64,000 nt of DNA from Malurus cyaneus samueli (GCA_009741485.1 CM019217.1:48377541-48441540), one strand, 5' to 3'; positions 13,477 through 27,692 are shown, counted from the first letter of the stretch. Translations and numbers: made by a program. The notes: generated by a model not told the origin, from the sequence alone.

Positions 13477-16400
13477 CTTGGTAGGAGATGCAAAGAAAAT
13501 TCAGCTCTTTGATTTGATGCCTTTGTATGGATAGAAGTGTCTAATGTTGCACGGGTCTGAGTAGTTTGGATAAAGAATCCAATCTGTGAAATCTGAGCTT
13601 GAATCCCATATTTTTGGCAGACGTTAGAAAATTCTCCAACTAAAAGACCTAGGTGTATTTGACTTGCCCTGAGCAATACAAAGCCACATCAGACACTAAT
13701 TTTTCTGTCCCCTTCTGCAACTATAAGAATTCCTCACTATCATTTTCTCCCCCTTGTTACCTGCACTGTTTCCTCTTCTCCTCCCTGTCTCCAATTTCTC
13801 ATTCTTGCTTTCTCTTTGCAGAATGAAGCATCACTGTAATGAGTAGTGTGAGCATTTGGGCTTGTTTTACTGAAATCTCACAGCCACTGCTAAGCAGGAG
13901 GTTCTTCAAAAGCTGAATTCCACTTCTATTCTTCCAGGTCTGTCTTTGCTTATCTTTCATGGCAATACATCATTCTTCCACATTTGTCTTATCTGGTTTA
14001 TACTGAGAGAGAATTAATAACACAGCGACTTACCTATACTTTATACTTACCTTTCTTTGAAGTGGCATAATTTTAAAAAAAATAATTAAACAACCGAAGA
14101 CTGATTTTGGTTAGCGTTCTATGGTTTAAGTCATGCTCAAGATCTCAGTAAATCTTACTGAGCTAAGTCTCTTTGACTTATTTACCTTTGTAGTTGTGGC
14201 TTTGTTCTCCTCTTTGGTGAGCTATTTTCCACATTGTGCACTCCCTTGTCTTGGCAGATGCATCCATTTGGGAAGATGCTCTCTGTTATGATTACAGCAG
14301 CTGCTCTGCAGATACCTATTTGTCCTGGCCAAAGCGAAATCACCAGCCGTGAGTGAGTAGCATCAAGTCTGCTTGTTTTATGGACAACATGAAGCTCTTT
14401 CACATTCATTGGTCATACAAATGATGGATAGACCTCATTATTTTAAAAGAACTATTGTACTGTAACATTTCCAGATGTTTTCCAATGGAAGCTGTGTTAT
14501 TACTACAGGGAAGTATCAATCAGTAAGTAACCCGTGTCACTCGCTGCCCTTCTGCACAATCACAGCGTTCAGATCTTGTGGTTTGGCTCCACTCTCAAAG
14601 GGATCATCAATTCCAATGGATTATTGTTCTGTGTGTTACGCTGCAGAGGGACAGCTGAGCGCACGTATCATCAGCCTTCTACGGGCTAAGTGCAATCAAC
14701 TGCAATCAATTCTCAGGTGTAAAGTCAACAAGCAAAGCTGAAATGCTGCACAAATATTTTGAATGAACTGGTAGAGGAATTTGACCATCTGCTATTCAAC
14801 CTTTGCTCCACTGTTATGCTACAAGGGACTCTGCTCTTCCTTTCACGAAGCGACTGTGGTGCTTACAACTAAAGAATGTTTGCAGCAGTCTGTCTTATTT
14901 ACCAACACTGCCTTCAAAACTGTGATGGCAATTGCAATGTAAGAGCCAGACAGTCCTGTGTCAGTCAGGAAAAAGCACAGATGCATTGATTCTCAGTGTC
15001 AGAACCTGAGGCTTGGAGGGGTTTTACTGTCTGTGGCCCTCCCAAATTAATATGGATTTCTAGTTTTCAATTAGCTGAAATAAAATCAACTAAAACTGTC
15101 ACTTTGGAAGCTTTTGTTCCAGAGCATGTGAAAGTCTGTAAAACTAAACCTGTAAACATTGTAATATCAAACCTAAGTGGCATTGTCCAAAATAATTCAA
15201 ACCAAGAATTAGCAGCCCTTGCAATTTCTATACAAAATTATGTGACATTTAGTAAAACTGTTTTTTAACACTCAGTCTTTGGAATTTTTTTTCAAAAGCA
15301 GATTTAAAAAGAAGTTTTGAAAAGTATTAGAAAATTTTTCAAAGTTAGTGGTATGTTGAAGGAAAAATTCAGTCTCTGGCATAAATGAAAATTGATATCT
15401 TAATTTTCTAGCTATCTTGAGGTCCAAGCTTAAGAGTAAAGGAAATTAAACAGGCTATGGTGGAAAAAATCAGATTCATTTTAGCAGTTCTGTTCAGAAG
15501 GACCTGGCCCATGAATTTGCAGCTCTTGGAATGTTCTGCCCACCAAAATTATTTTTAGGAGGGGTATCTGCAAGGCCTCACAAAGGTTATTAGCAGAGAT
15601 GTTTCCAGGCTTCTTCTGCTCTGATGTTCAATGCCAGCTCCAATGGCTCCTGTCCTCTACAAGTTGCAGTGATGCCTGAGCAACCACTGCTGGTAATTAT
15701 CAATAAATCTGTATTTTTGCTGCTTTGCAGTCTTCATTCACCCCTTGACTGTGCTGGGGATTTGCTCAGACTTCAGCTACTCTGAAATAAGTATGCCCAT
15801 TGAGTATGTCTCGAGTCATCACGTGAGAAGCAAGTATTGGTTTGTCATGAGGCAAAGAACCTCGGCAGAAACTTTGGATGTGCTCTGAATCCAGATTGTG
15901 GGTTGGACAAGGACATCTGCCCCCAAAATAGTATTTGATAACTAGGAAGACTTGTAGAAAAGACTTTTTGAATATATATGGATTTTTATGTTGCCTCTGA
16001 GGTCTCTAACACAAGGAATCTATTGCTGTAATTGCTGAATTAGATTAAATTAATGAAAAATTAAATTGAAAACTGAGCTAAAACGTTTTCTAACAAGTTT
16101 TTGTTTCTGTGTATGGGATTTAAGCTGCGTATTTTTATTTTCATGCTTAATACTTAGCAGCTTATTTGGTCAATTGGTCTTGTATTTATTGAACTTTGCT
16201 GGCATAACTTTACTTGCTAATGCAGTTTCTGACTAGAAACAGCTTTTTCATAATTTTCTTTTTTAATGCAGTTTTGTCAAATTTCCAAATGTCTGATATT
16301 AATAGAGTGATTGTATTTACACAAGCTTTTGGAAAGCCTATTTTCAATATTAATCTGTTTTCCTTTATAATATGAAACCTAGCTGTAGTTTGGAGGATGC

Positions 16401-18609
16401 CAACAAGCAGAAGAATGACAAGCTCAGTGTGGTGTCCAAGTGCAGTAGACAAATATCACATCAATAAGGAATAAACTTGGATGGGATTGGGTACAAGGGC
16501 CCAGGAGGCTGTGCCTGTAGCTGGAGGATGACATACCCTAAATCTGTAAAGACTGAAGTAGTGGAGCAATGGGGAAAGTGGAATATTTTGTCTTCCAGAA
16601 TTGTTGTCTCTTCCATGTTGATTCTGGGTCGCTGATGGTACAGGTCACGTTCCTTTGTGTGCTAAGCCCTCACGACTGACGTTATATTGAATTATTCAGT
16701 GGAAAAATGACTCTTCTGTCTTGTCTGTCCTTGGCCAATCTTTGTCAGCCTGTCATTGCACTTGACTGTCAAATTCAGTATTTGTTTCATGAAGTTTTCA
16801 TAGAGGCGTGTGAAATTTTGTTGCCCATGCTGAGGATGGTGAGTTAATGTGTGAGTATGTGGATATTTTGACTATATAAAGTATTAATGTGGGAAATTTG
16901 AGTTCATCTTCATTGCTTTTTACTATTTACCTAAAAGGGGTTCAATTTCTTGTGTGTAGGGAAATGAATTCGCAACATTCAGAAGTGAAATGGGTGAGAT
17001 GACCTTACCAATGTCTGTCTGCATGATAAAAACAACATCTGGCACACTCGTTTTTCTGGATGAGGCCAACTTTAGGAAAACTGAATGATGTTACGAAGGC
17101 TGAACTCCATAAGAGGAATTTTCATTAACAATAATCCCTGAACAAATATTTGTATATGGACACAAACTACTTCAAACTCCATATAAACATTCCTTTTCAT
17201 TAGACCTTTTCCTTTCTGTATTTCCTTTGAACTTAATCAGTTTAGGATTGTGTTTCCTCTGAGCCAACTGGGGACAAATCCAGATATAATTTACATTGGT
17301 TTACTAATATTACATAGAAAAACTCGATGCATTACATTTCTTTTGCAAGGAGCATTTTCCTATGGTACTTCACTTCTTCCAGAGTGGCTGAATACCTACA
17401 CACAAGCAGCCCAATTAACTATTCAAATAAGCCAGAACTTGACAATGTTTTAGCTTGACAAAAACAGTGTGTGCTGTTTCTCAGAAATCATACTGATTTA
17501 CAAAGTGCTTTTATTTTACCTAAGCTGGTTCAGGTTTCTGTAAGGAATCTCTTTGTTGTAGCCTTGCAGTGAGTTATCTGACTTCACTTGTCTCTTCTGA
17601 AGGCTTTTTCTGTTTTTTCTTTTGAAGATGCTCTGTGGTTTCTGTTCAGAAAGCAAAGAATTTTAACTTTGCTTCCACTAGAACCTCTATGGTTCTGCCC
17701 CTGGTTTTCTATATTAACTTCTGTATCCCCATCCTGTCACAATCCCTTTGGTCCTTGACAGTGGCGATATCTTTTCTTTCAGGCATGCTGACCTCTCTCA
17801 TTCCCTTTGAAGCACTTAAGATCATATCCAAGAGCTGCATTCCAGCTGTGGCGCCTTCTGAGGTACTGAATATATTAAGATAAAAAGAAATAAGCCCAGC
17901 TATATTAATAAGAAGCTGAAATGTTTATGCAGGCATGAGCTTTGAGAAATTAGATACCCAAAAATAAGACTTTAATAGGAATGATGAAGTAACTAAACTG
18001 AAAGTATAAAGAGTGATGTTCCTTTTTCAGCATGTTCTGGTCCAGTCAATGGTCATATAGCATTTATTATTGCTGTGTTTTAATATCTAAGTGAAAAATA
18101 CTTCTCTTAGAGACCATAATGTGAAAAAAAATTAAAATTCTGTAGAAGTCCTTGATTTGTTTTTTAAGTTCAGTAAAGCAGTTGTAGCTAACACCTATTT
18201 TCATATCTTGTGTGCCTTATGCTTCAGTATAAAAACCTATGTGGGGATAATTTACATAATCATAAAACAAACACAAGAGGATTTTCATTTTCCAATTTGA
18301 GCATTACAAAGTCTATACCCTGCTCAGAATCATGGCTGGCTGCAAAATTGATAGGTTTATGGGATCAAGAAAGAGTAAAAATGAGTAGTGGTTAAATAAG
18401 ATGGCAAATCCAATTTTAGGGTTCCCAATATAGGCTCAAATATGTTATTGGTAGGCATTATAATGGATAAAACTGACCCAGAATAGTTCTACTAGTTGAA
18501 ATGTGCTTGGAGAGGGTAACTCTGCCCTGGTGGGTTTAATTTCCTGGCAGAATAGGTGAGATCATAGAGATCACAGGATCTTTGGGCCGGTTATTGCTGA
18601 CTTGTGTGT
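13477..18609. other. Gene-free unique DNA
   Basis: No recognisable gene or repeat. Two overlapping donor-like sequences on the minus strand near 14034-14052 (GTAAGT twice within 20 bases) have no exon-like block in front of them. Frames of 88 codons (14475-14741, +), 90 codons (14996-15268, +) and 82 codons (17635-17883, +) show no domain. Confidence 0.55.
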
Positions 18610-18879
18610 TCAAAGAGAGCTTGAGACTGAAAACTGCCCATGGCCCTGTTTTTTTTCTGTGGCATCCTGGATGGCTAACAGGAGGCTCACACACTTCCTC
18701 CAGACCATGGTAGCACTCAGAACCCTTTCTCTCAAGGCTGCATAGAAAGCAGTGATTTCTTTCTCCAGCATTGATAAACTCATCAAACAATGAGGAATGC
18801 TTCTGTGCCAGGACTGGCTGCCTTCTTTGGCCAGCTCAGAAGGCACTGCCTTTAAGCAGTGATAGATATTTCCTCTATC
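18610..18879 (-). other. Open frame with protein-like composition (unidentified)
   Basis: A 89-residue open frame runs on the minus strand from just after a TAA at 18880-18882 to a TGA at 18610-18612. Its middle looks like an amphipathic helical segment (LEKEITAFYAALRERVLSAT), followed by a hydrophobic stretch with lysine and arginine at its edges (WRKCVSLLLAIQDATEKK). No ATG stands near its beginning; the first ATG is about 32 codons in. No clear splice acceptor or donor borders it. It is either a chance frame, a decayed retrocopy or part of an unrecognised exon. Confidence 0.15.
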
Positions 18880-21800
18880 TTATGAAATTGAAGTCAAAGA
18901 TGGTGTTTTTCTGACTCACATCAGAAGAAAGTTATATATACCTAAAGCTCCAGTTTGGGAATAATTCTGTTTTAAACCAATGCGATCAAATACTGTCTTT
19001 AAAGTTATGCACATGTCCAAATGCTTCAGTGAACTGAAAGCTTTCAACATTTCTAAAAACATTTAGTTGGAACAGTTTTTGAATTACTGGTGTTTAGTTT
19101 CTGTTATTAAAATTGGAACAGTTGTATTTCCATCATGGCAGGAATGAACGGAGACCAGAAACAGCGGCTCCTCTGAAATTAGTTTGGGATGATACACAGA
19201 GCAGTGGGACATGCCAAAGTCATATTCCAACTCTATTTTACTTGAGGGGAAGACAGTTTTCACTGCTGATACTCAGGAAAGTAAACCACATCTGATATAG
19301 ATTACTAATTAGATTTTATTTTTCCCCTAACAGTTTTTCTGGGAGGTCAAGGAATTAGAGAATTTGTTAAGAAGACTTCCTTCTATGGAAGCATCATGAA
19401 TATAAAAGAACAGGTAAGATCCGTGTTGCCTATTGGTCAGTAGGTACCTGTGTGTCATGTCAGCTTCAGGGGGTATGAGCAATGCAAATGGCCTGAACAC
19501 TTGTGAGAGTTTTCCCATAAATGGAATATTAGTAAACAGATGAGGAAGGCAAGAAGAAAGCATTAAACTTAGTGAGAAATAGGTTTACATATCACAAAAC
19601 AAGTTTGTAAGGTTTTTGTCTGAGGGATGTATAAGAAACTTCTCTTCATTTTTACTTAAAGTTTTCTTTTGACCACAAAGGATTTTTTTTCTTTATGTGC
19701 TATGCAAGAATGAAGACCTTAGACTTCAGATGTTGCCTTCTTTATTTCATTAATGTTAATACAGGAAATAAAAAAAGATCACAAAAACACTATGTCTCAT
19801 TATCAGGATGTTTCTTTTGATTCTGAACATGCCAGCAAAGCATGCTTGATCCAGCAACATCAAAAGATGAAGCCATTTGTGCTCAGTTGGTTTGCCTCAG
19901 ATATTTTTTTCTTCAAGGCAGAAGGTTTAACTTTTCTTCTTAAACTCCAAACCATGAGACTGCAAATGTACATCTCTTATTGCATCTGTATTTTATGGGA
20001 ATATCTTACTTGAAGCACAACAGATGGACTCATTTTAGCCAAGACTCAGAACCTTCAAATGTTGCAGTATTAATATATGGATGCATAGGCCCATATTTTT
20101 ATTACTGAGAGGCAGAGGCTGTTGTTTTAGTGCTTCTATACCACAGAAAATAGCCAACAAAAGAAGGTTTGCAGCAGTACTTTTATTTTTTAATAGCAAA
20201 AATGATTACATGAGGAATAGTTGCTGAATCAATTATTTACTGTTTTCTATATGTCTACTAATTTTATCTAACTGACCATGCAGATCACTTAAATTTGTTT
20301 TGGTGATTCTAGCTGTGTCAGAAATTCCCTGCTGGGTTTCAGCCAATGCACACTCCTCCAATATTAAAACACATAATATTATAACACATATATTAAACTT
20401 AGAAACGTATTCTAACTAGCACATTTTAAATTACAGCAATACCTATATTTTACTTCAGACCATGAGCCAATGGCTGTGTTTCAAGTATCCAGGGAGCAGT
20501 CTTGATGGTATTGCAGATGAAATAGAGCAGGTTTTGGCATAGGTGGTATAACAGATTTTGTGCAGACTTCAGTGAGCTGGTACAATTTGCTGAATTTAAT
20601 CATCCACACTCTACTGAAAGATGCACTGCAGGCTAAGTGGATGGCATATACTCTGCTAAGATGCATGTTTTATCACAGTGTGAGAAAATACATTATCTGC
20701 AACTGTAATAATACCAAAAATACTGGAATTTTTAGTTGAATGGTTTTGACCCATGATAAAGCTTAAAACCCCTCTGACAGGATGACTGCAGCAAGCTGCA
20801 AGTCAGTGTGAATGGTGCAGGGAGACACCTGAGAGTTAGTTAAACATGATGAAGTGATGTTTTACTTATTTTGCCAGTTTGGAAGGTATATATTTCACCT
20901 CTTGAAAGTTTTTCCATAACATTCCACATTTGATGACAAATGCAAGGTGACATTTGGAAGGCTCTTTCTATTGTTTCATGCTTACCAGTGTGCTTGAAAT
21001 GGATCAAGGTTGTAAATGAGTTCCAGAAAGCCAAGAGGGCTTCCATCACGCGCAGTATCAAAATGCGGATCTATACTCAACAAGAAATGCAATAACGGAG
21101 CAGTCCATGGGACTGGCGAGTGTGGGGGATTGGGAATAGGAAATGTACCCTCTTGTTCACCTTCTAAAATCCAGACCAGGTGAGCAGCAGCTAATAGATT
21201 TTCCTGCTAGTCAGCTCCTGGGTGGCCTTTGTGAGGAGAGAGCTGCAGGGTGGGAATGCTCAGGTTGAAGGATGGAGGATCCAGGGGATCTCAGACACGC
21301 TGGGTGCTCCTCTGTGGGTGCACCAGGAGGGCCAGGGGGGTTCTGTAGGAACGGGAACTGCTGCACTGCACCCACCTTGGCAGGAATGGTGTGTGAGGAG
21401 CAGCCAACCTTTCAGTCTCCCATCCAGCTTGTGTGGGCTGCAGGTGCTGGCAAAGAAAGTGGAGGGAGGATTCCCAGCAGCACCAGAGTATCCTACTTGC
21501 CAATCCATCCCATGGAAATCCTGAGTGTGAAGCCAAAGAATGCAGGGGGCAGATAGAAATGAAGGTATGGGGGACCAGCACTTTTTTGGCTTCCCATCTC
21601 AGCTCTCCAAGTTGTCTTTCTCCCAAATTCCTGCTTCGTATCCACTGCTCCTTTCTTTTTTTTTGTTTTTCTCAGAGTGCTTCTCATACTGACAATTTGC
21701 ATTTATTCCAGTTGAATACTCTTCACTGAAGAGAGATGCCTCTCAGGCTCTGAAATATTTACCCTGTCTCAGGGTTGTTTAAGTGTCAGCTGAGAAGGGA

Positions 21801-24618
21801 CTGGGCTGACATTTAAATGCAGCTGTATTATAGAGTCAGATTCAAGTATATTAATTGATTCAATTAGCTGGTATTTTAAAAAAATTGTGCCACCATTTTT
21901 ACATCTCAGGCATGTGTATTAGTTTCCCCAATTCTTCTGTGAAGTAGCTGAAGATTCCCATCTCAGTACATGGTTTCGCGTCCCTCAGGATGTTCTTTTG
22001 CCACCTTTCTTGTCAGGGAGTGACAAAAGAACAGTTTTCAGGCCATTTCTTCTTCCCTTGGTTAAAACTGTTTACAGAAACTGTATGAAATTACTCGAAT
22101 CAATGTCTGAAATGCTAATGCTTAAACATGAACAACAGTCTGAAAACTGAGGTAAATTTGTCTGTTTGGTAAATTTGAAGCATGAGGTTGACTCCAGGGG
22201 ATCAGTACAGACAAACACTACCAACTGAATATCTTATTTAAGGACTTATTAAGGACTTGGGATCTTAAACCAACATGGCCTTGTTACAACATTATGCTGA
22301 TATGTTTTAGTTGTTAATAAAATTATTATAGAATTATTAATTCTCTTTTTCAGTGGTTCAGTGGTTGTCTTGCTCTGATTTAAATGTACTTTTCAGAAGC
22401 CAACTCTATTACAGGGAGCTTGGGAACATTTATACCGTTTTTTTTTTGTGGGGACATCCTGAGCTAAATAAACCTCAAACATTTAAGTTCACGGGGTTTT
22501 GAGTGATCATGGATTACTCTTTGATTCTACATGAAATTGCGTTAAGTTTACATGATCAGGTGGCTGGGACAGTCAACCACACAAGATCTGATGTCTTGGC
22601 GTTTTGAATTTATCAGGGTCAAACTGTGAATTGAAACTTTTTGAGGGGGCTGAGGAAGGTTTGCATGTGTGGGAAGTAATAAAATCACTTCTCCAGAGAA
22701 GTGACCAAAGAAAATGTTTGCCTGAGCCCACAAGCTGTCTTGCCTAGCTGTGATTGCTAAAAATTGAACAGATCTCTTGATATTTTATGATACAAAGTAA
22801 CCAATTATTTTTTTCTGTTTATACATTGTACTTTTCCTATTTTTTTCCCCAATCTGAAATGTCTTGATAAGAAGCAGTAAATGTAAGTTGGGGTCACAAA
22901 CTTGTAATATTTTGGCAGTAGATAGCAGTGTGAGAGCAAATTTGGAAGAAAGTGTTAAGCTTTAAAGGTCTGCAGTTTGACAGGCTGTTATCTTTTATCC
23001 TTCCAGCACAAATCTTTATGCTGACTTCTCTTGTATCCCTTCATTCCCTGAGGGAGCTCCAGTTCGTTCACATGTTGCTGGACAGGAGACAAAGAAGATC
23101 TGTTGGCCACATGTGGAGCAGATGCTCAGGGGAGGAGGGGGAGTTTTCCAGTGCTGTTTCTGTGATATCCACTGCTGCTATCTTGCTCCCTGTGGAAGCG
23201 CTGCTCGCCTCTCCAGAGCTGCTCTTGGGGATTTTCCCTTCTTGGAGACAGCCCACCCAAGTGAGCCACCCCTCATTTCTGACATTTGCGTATCAGAAAT
23301 ACTCTTGGAGGGTGTCACCTGCTTCCATACTTCCTTTTTAAGAAGAAACAGTAAAATAGATGTGATTGATGCCACAAGAAAGGAAAATGGTCTTTGCAAT
23401 TTTTCCATCACCCTTTGCCAAGATCTTTAAAGGAGTTACCTGCCAGGGTGGTTAAACACAGGTTGGATTGGCTGTGGTGACTTCAGTCCTTGGAGTAACA
23501 GCACTGAAGATGTGCTGGCATGGTGAAATTACTTTGAGGTACAAACCCTCAGTCAGTTGTGCTTAATTTTTATCCTGTTGTTTCCAACAGCACATGGAAG
23601 TGCAGCAAAAAAGGATGAAGAAAAGAATTTGCTCTCTTTAATCAATATTTCTATTAATATATAATAATTGACTAAAATAGCAAATACGCATTCTGTTACA
23701 GCTCACTGGAGGATCAAAAATGAATTAAAATTGAAAATATAGCCTGCTGCTGTACATCACTGTTCCCCAGGCTCTGCAATTGTGTCTGACCATCAGAACA
23801 AGCAATCATGCTTCAAACCAGCCATGTAGGAGACTGCTGCAGAGTTGTGTGATGACTGAATGGCTTTATTACAGTGCAATAAGGCTCAAATGCCACTTGC
23901 AGAAACCAAACTTTGGGACCCCTGGTTAGAAAAGGGATTTAGGGACTTGAAAAGTGCCTTTTCATACAGGACAAGTATTTCAAGTAGGGAAATATTTGCG
24001 TAAATTTCCTAGGAAAAAGAGGTGTTCACCCAAACATAGAAAATAAAGGTAAAAAACCTAGACAACTGGCCTTGACAGAAAACAGAAATGTCATTGTGAC
24101 ACGTTAAAACCTGGCTAAACTGGGAACTGTAAAAACTTGCCACCCAGCCTGGGAAATGGTCCAGGCTTCTTCCTCTTTCCCCGAGAAAAGCCGTGCAGAG
24201 CTGCATTTTCTGATGTGTGCAAACAGAAACAATAGGTCAATGAGTTAATTTTGTTCTCAAGGAGTGATGGAATGCGTTCTGGCTCCTCTAGACCATTTGG
24301 GTTTGTGAATGCCCTGGGACAGCTGAGCCAGGCTAAAGCAGATGAAGCTTTGCCTTGAAAAGATTTAGTTGTAGTATATGCTTCCATTCAGGTGAGTAAG
24401 ACTGGAAAAAACCCCAACATTCAGAATCTACTTTGAATGATAAGCTTCTTCAGTTATCATCACAATTTTCACTCACTTTAGATGAAATTGTTTGTCTTCT
24501 GTGTTACTGAACCAGGTAGCAGTTAAATTAGGGGGGTTATGACCTTTCCTAAATAGTTTACGAAAATGTTATTGCAAATGGAACTGATAACTAGCAAAAA
24601 AACCTCAACAATCTGCAG
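18880..24618. other. Gene-free unique DNA
   Basis: No recognisable gene, RNA or transposon. A somewhat more GC-rich patch at 21220-21560 holds five overlapping frames on both strands, and another at 22950-23430 holds four; overlap on both strands in balanced-composition DNA points to chance rather than coding. A consensus donor (CAG followed by GTGAGT) at about 24391 on the plus strand has no open exon in front of it. Confidence 0.55.
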
Positions 24619-24623
24619 CAGGG
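24619..24623. repeat. Target-site duplication, left copy (CAGGG)
   Basis: CAGGG directly precedes the TG that starts the LTR and is repeated exactly after its terminal CA at 25952-25956. Five-base duplications are typical of ERVL-type and some ERV1-type integrases. Confidence 0.85.
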
Positions 24624-25951
24624 TGTCGTGGGTTTAAAACCTGATTTTTCCCAATTTCCCGGCCAACGCACCAGAAAATGTTGTGGTTTAGACTGTGCTG
24701 AAAGCCAAAAGCACTGCACCCACGACCTTCCCTCCCTTCCCCCCACCGGAGAGGGAGAAGGGAGAGCGAAAGCCCAATTAACACGAAAATTTATGGCTTT
24801 CAGATAACATAACGTAATTGAGAGAAAGACACGTATGTGCTCCAGAGAAAATGGTCGGACAGGCTGCATAACTTAAGTTGCAAAAAATAGATTTATTACT
24901 ACAAACTACTAAGAATACTATGGCACCAGGGAGAAGAACAGAGATGGGGACAAATTTACAAGGAGAAGAAAATAAAAAAGTGGACATTTAAAGACACCTG
25001 TTATCCTTTCCAGGACCCGTCTCTTTCCCAGATCCTCCCTCTTTCCCCCCCATGTTTTCCCGCACACACAGGGGACAGGAATGAAAGTCTAACACAGATC
25101 AAACCACTCATTACAGTTGTTGTCCATCATCATAGGAGAAGCGTTCTTACAGCTCCAAGCTGTGGAAGTTTTTTTCCCAAGAACAGTCAGTGTATAACTG
25201 CTGATGGCGAGGGAGTACTCCTTTACCTCGTAGGAGAAAAGAAAGAATGTCTTTTCAAGGCCAAACTACATTGTTTCAGTGGTGTGAGACCACTATCACA
25301 AATATCCTGGCAGAGCACAGCTTCTTCTAAGCATCCACTTGCTTCAAAATCAAAAATTGTGGGGGGGCCAAGCCTCTTCCCCCTTTTTAGCTGTTTAGTC
25401 CAGTCCTCAAAGGCCAGGTTTTTTTTCCTCAGAGCAATGTCGCTCTCTTTTTCTGTTCAGGTCTCTCTCATGATGAAATAGTCCTTTTTGAGAACACTTA
25501 TTTTCTCCATATTCGAGAACCAAAGCAAAAAGCACAGCAACCATCCGATCTTCTCCTTACTGATCTTAGGTCTCCATTTTTTTCTTACATCTCCTCACCC
25601 TCCTGCTCTGTTTTTTTCCCAGTGCATGATACTACTAAATACTAACAACCTTAAAGCTACAATGGTGGCCGCCCCTATCCTGTTTTGAATTCTTTTTAAG
25701 TACAAGACCATACATCATCACAGAGGTGTAACCAACCTGTGCAATTGGCCCAGGCCTGATGGGCAGCCTGTCCATCAACCTCAGAGCCATGTTGGAGTGG
25801 CTCTAAAACACAGGGGGCAGGACTCCTTTTCCTGGAGAAGAAGGAGAAAATTTTTAGAACTTCCTCACAGTAGCCATCTTTGTGGTTTCTTGGTCCCCAT
25901 CCTCTCCCCATCCCCCCACCATCAAAAATTGGACCAAGTAAAATCATGACA
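24624..25951 (-). mobile_element. Solo LTR of an endogenous retrovirus (1328 bp)
   Basis: The element begins TGTCGTGGGTTT and ends AAAATCATGACA, so the ends are TG...CA with a short imperfect inverted repeat. It is flanked by exact CAGGG duplications. No gag, pol or env coding sequence, primer-binding site or polypurine tract lies inside or beside it, so it is a solo LTR left by recombination between two LTRs. Orientation is inferred: on the minus strand the element would end AACCCACGACA, as I recall for related avian LTRs, and would carry an AATAAA at 24892-24897 about 270 bases before its end. The plus strand also has an AATAAA near 24971, so orientation is not certain. Frames of 65-92 codons inside it are not genes. 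The assignment to an ERVL-like group rests only on the 5-bp duplication; an exact family name would need a repeat library. Confidence 0.8.
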
Positions 25952-25956
25952 CAGGG
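25952..25956. repeat. Target-site duplication, right copy (CAGGG)
   Basis: An exact copy of 24619-24623, immediately after the terminal CA of the LTR. It is followed by a run of A. Confidence 0.85.
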
Positions 25957-27692
25957 AAAAAAAAAAGCTGTAATATAACAATCACCTCAAAGTTTAGTAA
26001 AAGAAAGTGGTGGGAAACTCAAATTTTGTAGAACATAAAGGATCGCCATGCTAGGGAAATGTGTACATGTCTGAGTTATGCATTTTCTGGAACATGTTTT
26101 TATAAAACCAATAACATGGTCAAGTGTCTTTACTCTTATGGTTTCCTAGGGCTACTTCCACTTTATAGAGATTAGTCCAGTGAATGTCCCAAGTTTCTTA
26201 TTTTTGTTATTCACACTTTACACTGTAGTTTAGATTTAACTACCCCTGGCCAGTTTTAGAAGACATTCTCATTACTCTCTTGCTGCTTCCTTATAATATT
26301 ACTCTATTAAGTATCATAGTGAGTTCAATTTTTGAGAACAATAACCTGCAAATACAGGGTTTTCTTTTTCTTAGTCTGGCCTCCTCTTTAAATGCACATT
26401 CATTTGCTTTTTTTTAAATTTTTTTTTAAACACAGTAGAATTATTAGTTGTGCCATCTGATTTCAAAGTAAAAGTTCCTTACGTACAGAGGCTGCCTTTG
26501 AATCCTTGAACTGGCAAGCACAGAACTTACCCAGTTTTAATCACATCAGCTGGATTTCCGCCAAATCTCTCAGAGCTTAGAGTTCCTGTGTTTAAGCATC
26601 TCAGTTGTGATTCCAGGATCAACTTAATATGGTCCAGAATGGTCTTGCATTTAAGTACCACCTAGTTCTGGTTAGAAGGGATCACCTAGACCTTCCCTCA
26701 GTTCAGCTGGTTGTCTGGGGGGATGAGGCTCCCAGCTCTGCTAACCTAATGAAAATAGGCAATTTGCACAGCTGTGGCTCATATAGAAGGATGCTGCAAT
26801 GCCAATACTTTTGCAGGATGTTTTTTGAACTTCATGTTAGTCTAAGCTTCTCTCCCTTTTCCTGTGCTCCTGCGGCTGGATATTAATATATATTAAAATT
26901 TAGGATTACTCTAAAAGTTATTTTTGAGTGCAATGTGAATACATATTGCTTAGAGGAGACTTGGTATTCTCATGCCTTTGGTATTACTACTTTATCTATC
27001 TTGACTTAAAAAAAAAAAAGGGGGGAAGGAAAAAAGGTTCCTCTGACCCTGAAATTCCAGATGCCTGAGATTAAAAGAAAGAACTGGGTTATCCCATAAT
27101 CTATACTGGCACTATAGCTGCTAAGTAATTTAATGTGAGTGCTGTGGAAATGATGATGTATGCCATCAATTGCTGTGAGCACAGCTGTGTTTCATCAATC
27201 TCTGCTTCCCATGAGACACAGAACTATCAATGACTTTTACACATTTGATGTCAGCCTTTGGGTAGGTCTGAGGTTTAATTATTTTATGGAGTTTTGCTTC
27301 AGATGTTCTTTGGTCCCCATGTTTCTTATGATTTTTATTCAGTAGCAAGCGAGCTACACTTTAATAGCTAACAAAGAAAAATCTCAAAAAAAAAATCTGC
27401 TTTTTTCACTGGAACTGAGGGAGAAGGTAACAATAACACACTTTGTGACTGACTTTGCTGTTCTGTCTTTCATCAGATGACAATTAAATCAGTTTCCTTC
27501 CTGACTGACAAGGTCTCCCAAGTGTGGGCTCCTCTGCCATTGCACCACTCTAGACAAAATTTTGCTTGGCTGCGAGCTGCCATTCTCTAATTTTTTTACT
27601 CTCTCTGCTATTTTCTCTTTCTTATCTTATCCCAAGAGGTGTTTCTTTATTTCCAGCTCTTTTTGCCTTGACACCATATTAAATTAATTTCC

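Noticed and set aside
21222..21729. Cluster of overlapping frames on both strands
   Set aside because: Several phases are open at once on both strands in a mildly GC-rich patch; none has exon borders or a known motif.
24591..25947. Frames of 65-92 codons around 24.6-25.9 kb
   Set aside because: They lie within or across the boundary of the solo LTR and show no gag, pol or env motif.
26629..26760. Weak resemblance to a CR1 end (GAAGGGATCACCTAGACC)
   Set aside because: Only a short stretch resembles CR1 and no tail repeat is present, so it cannot be supported by eye.
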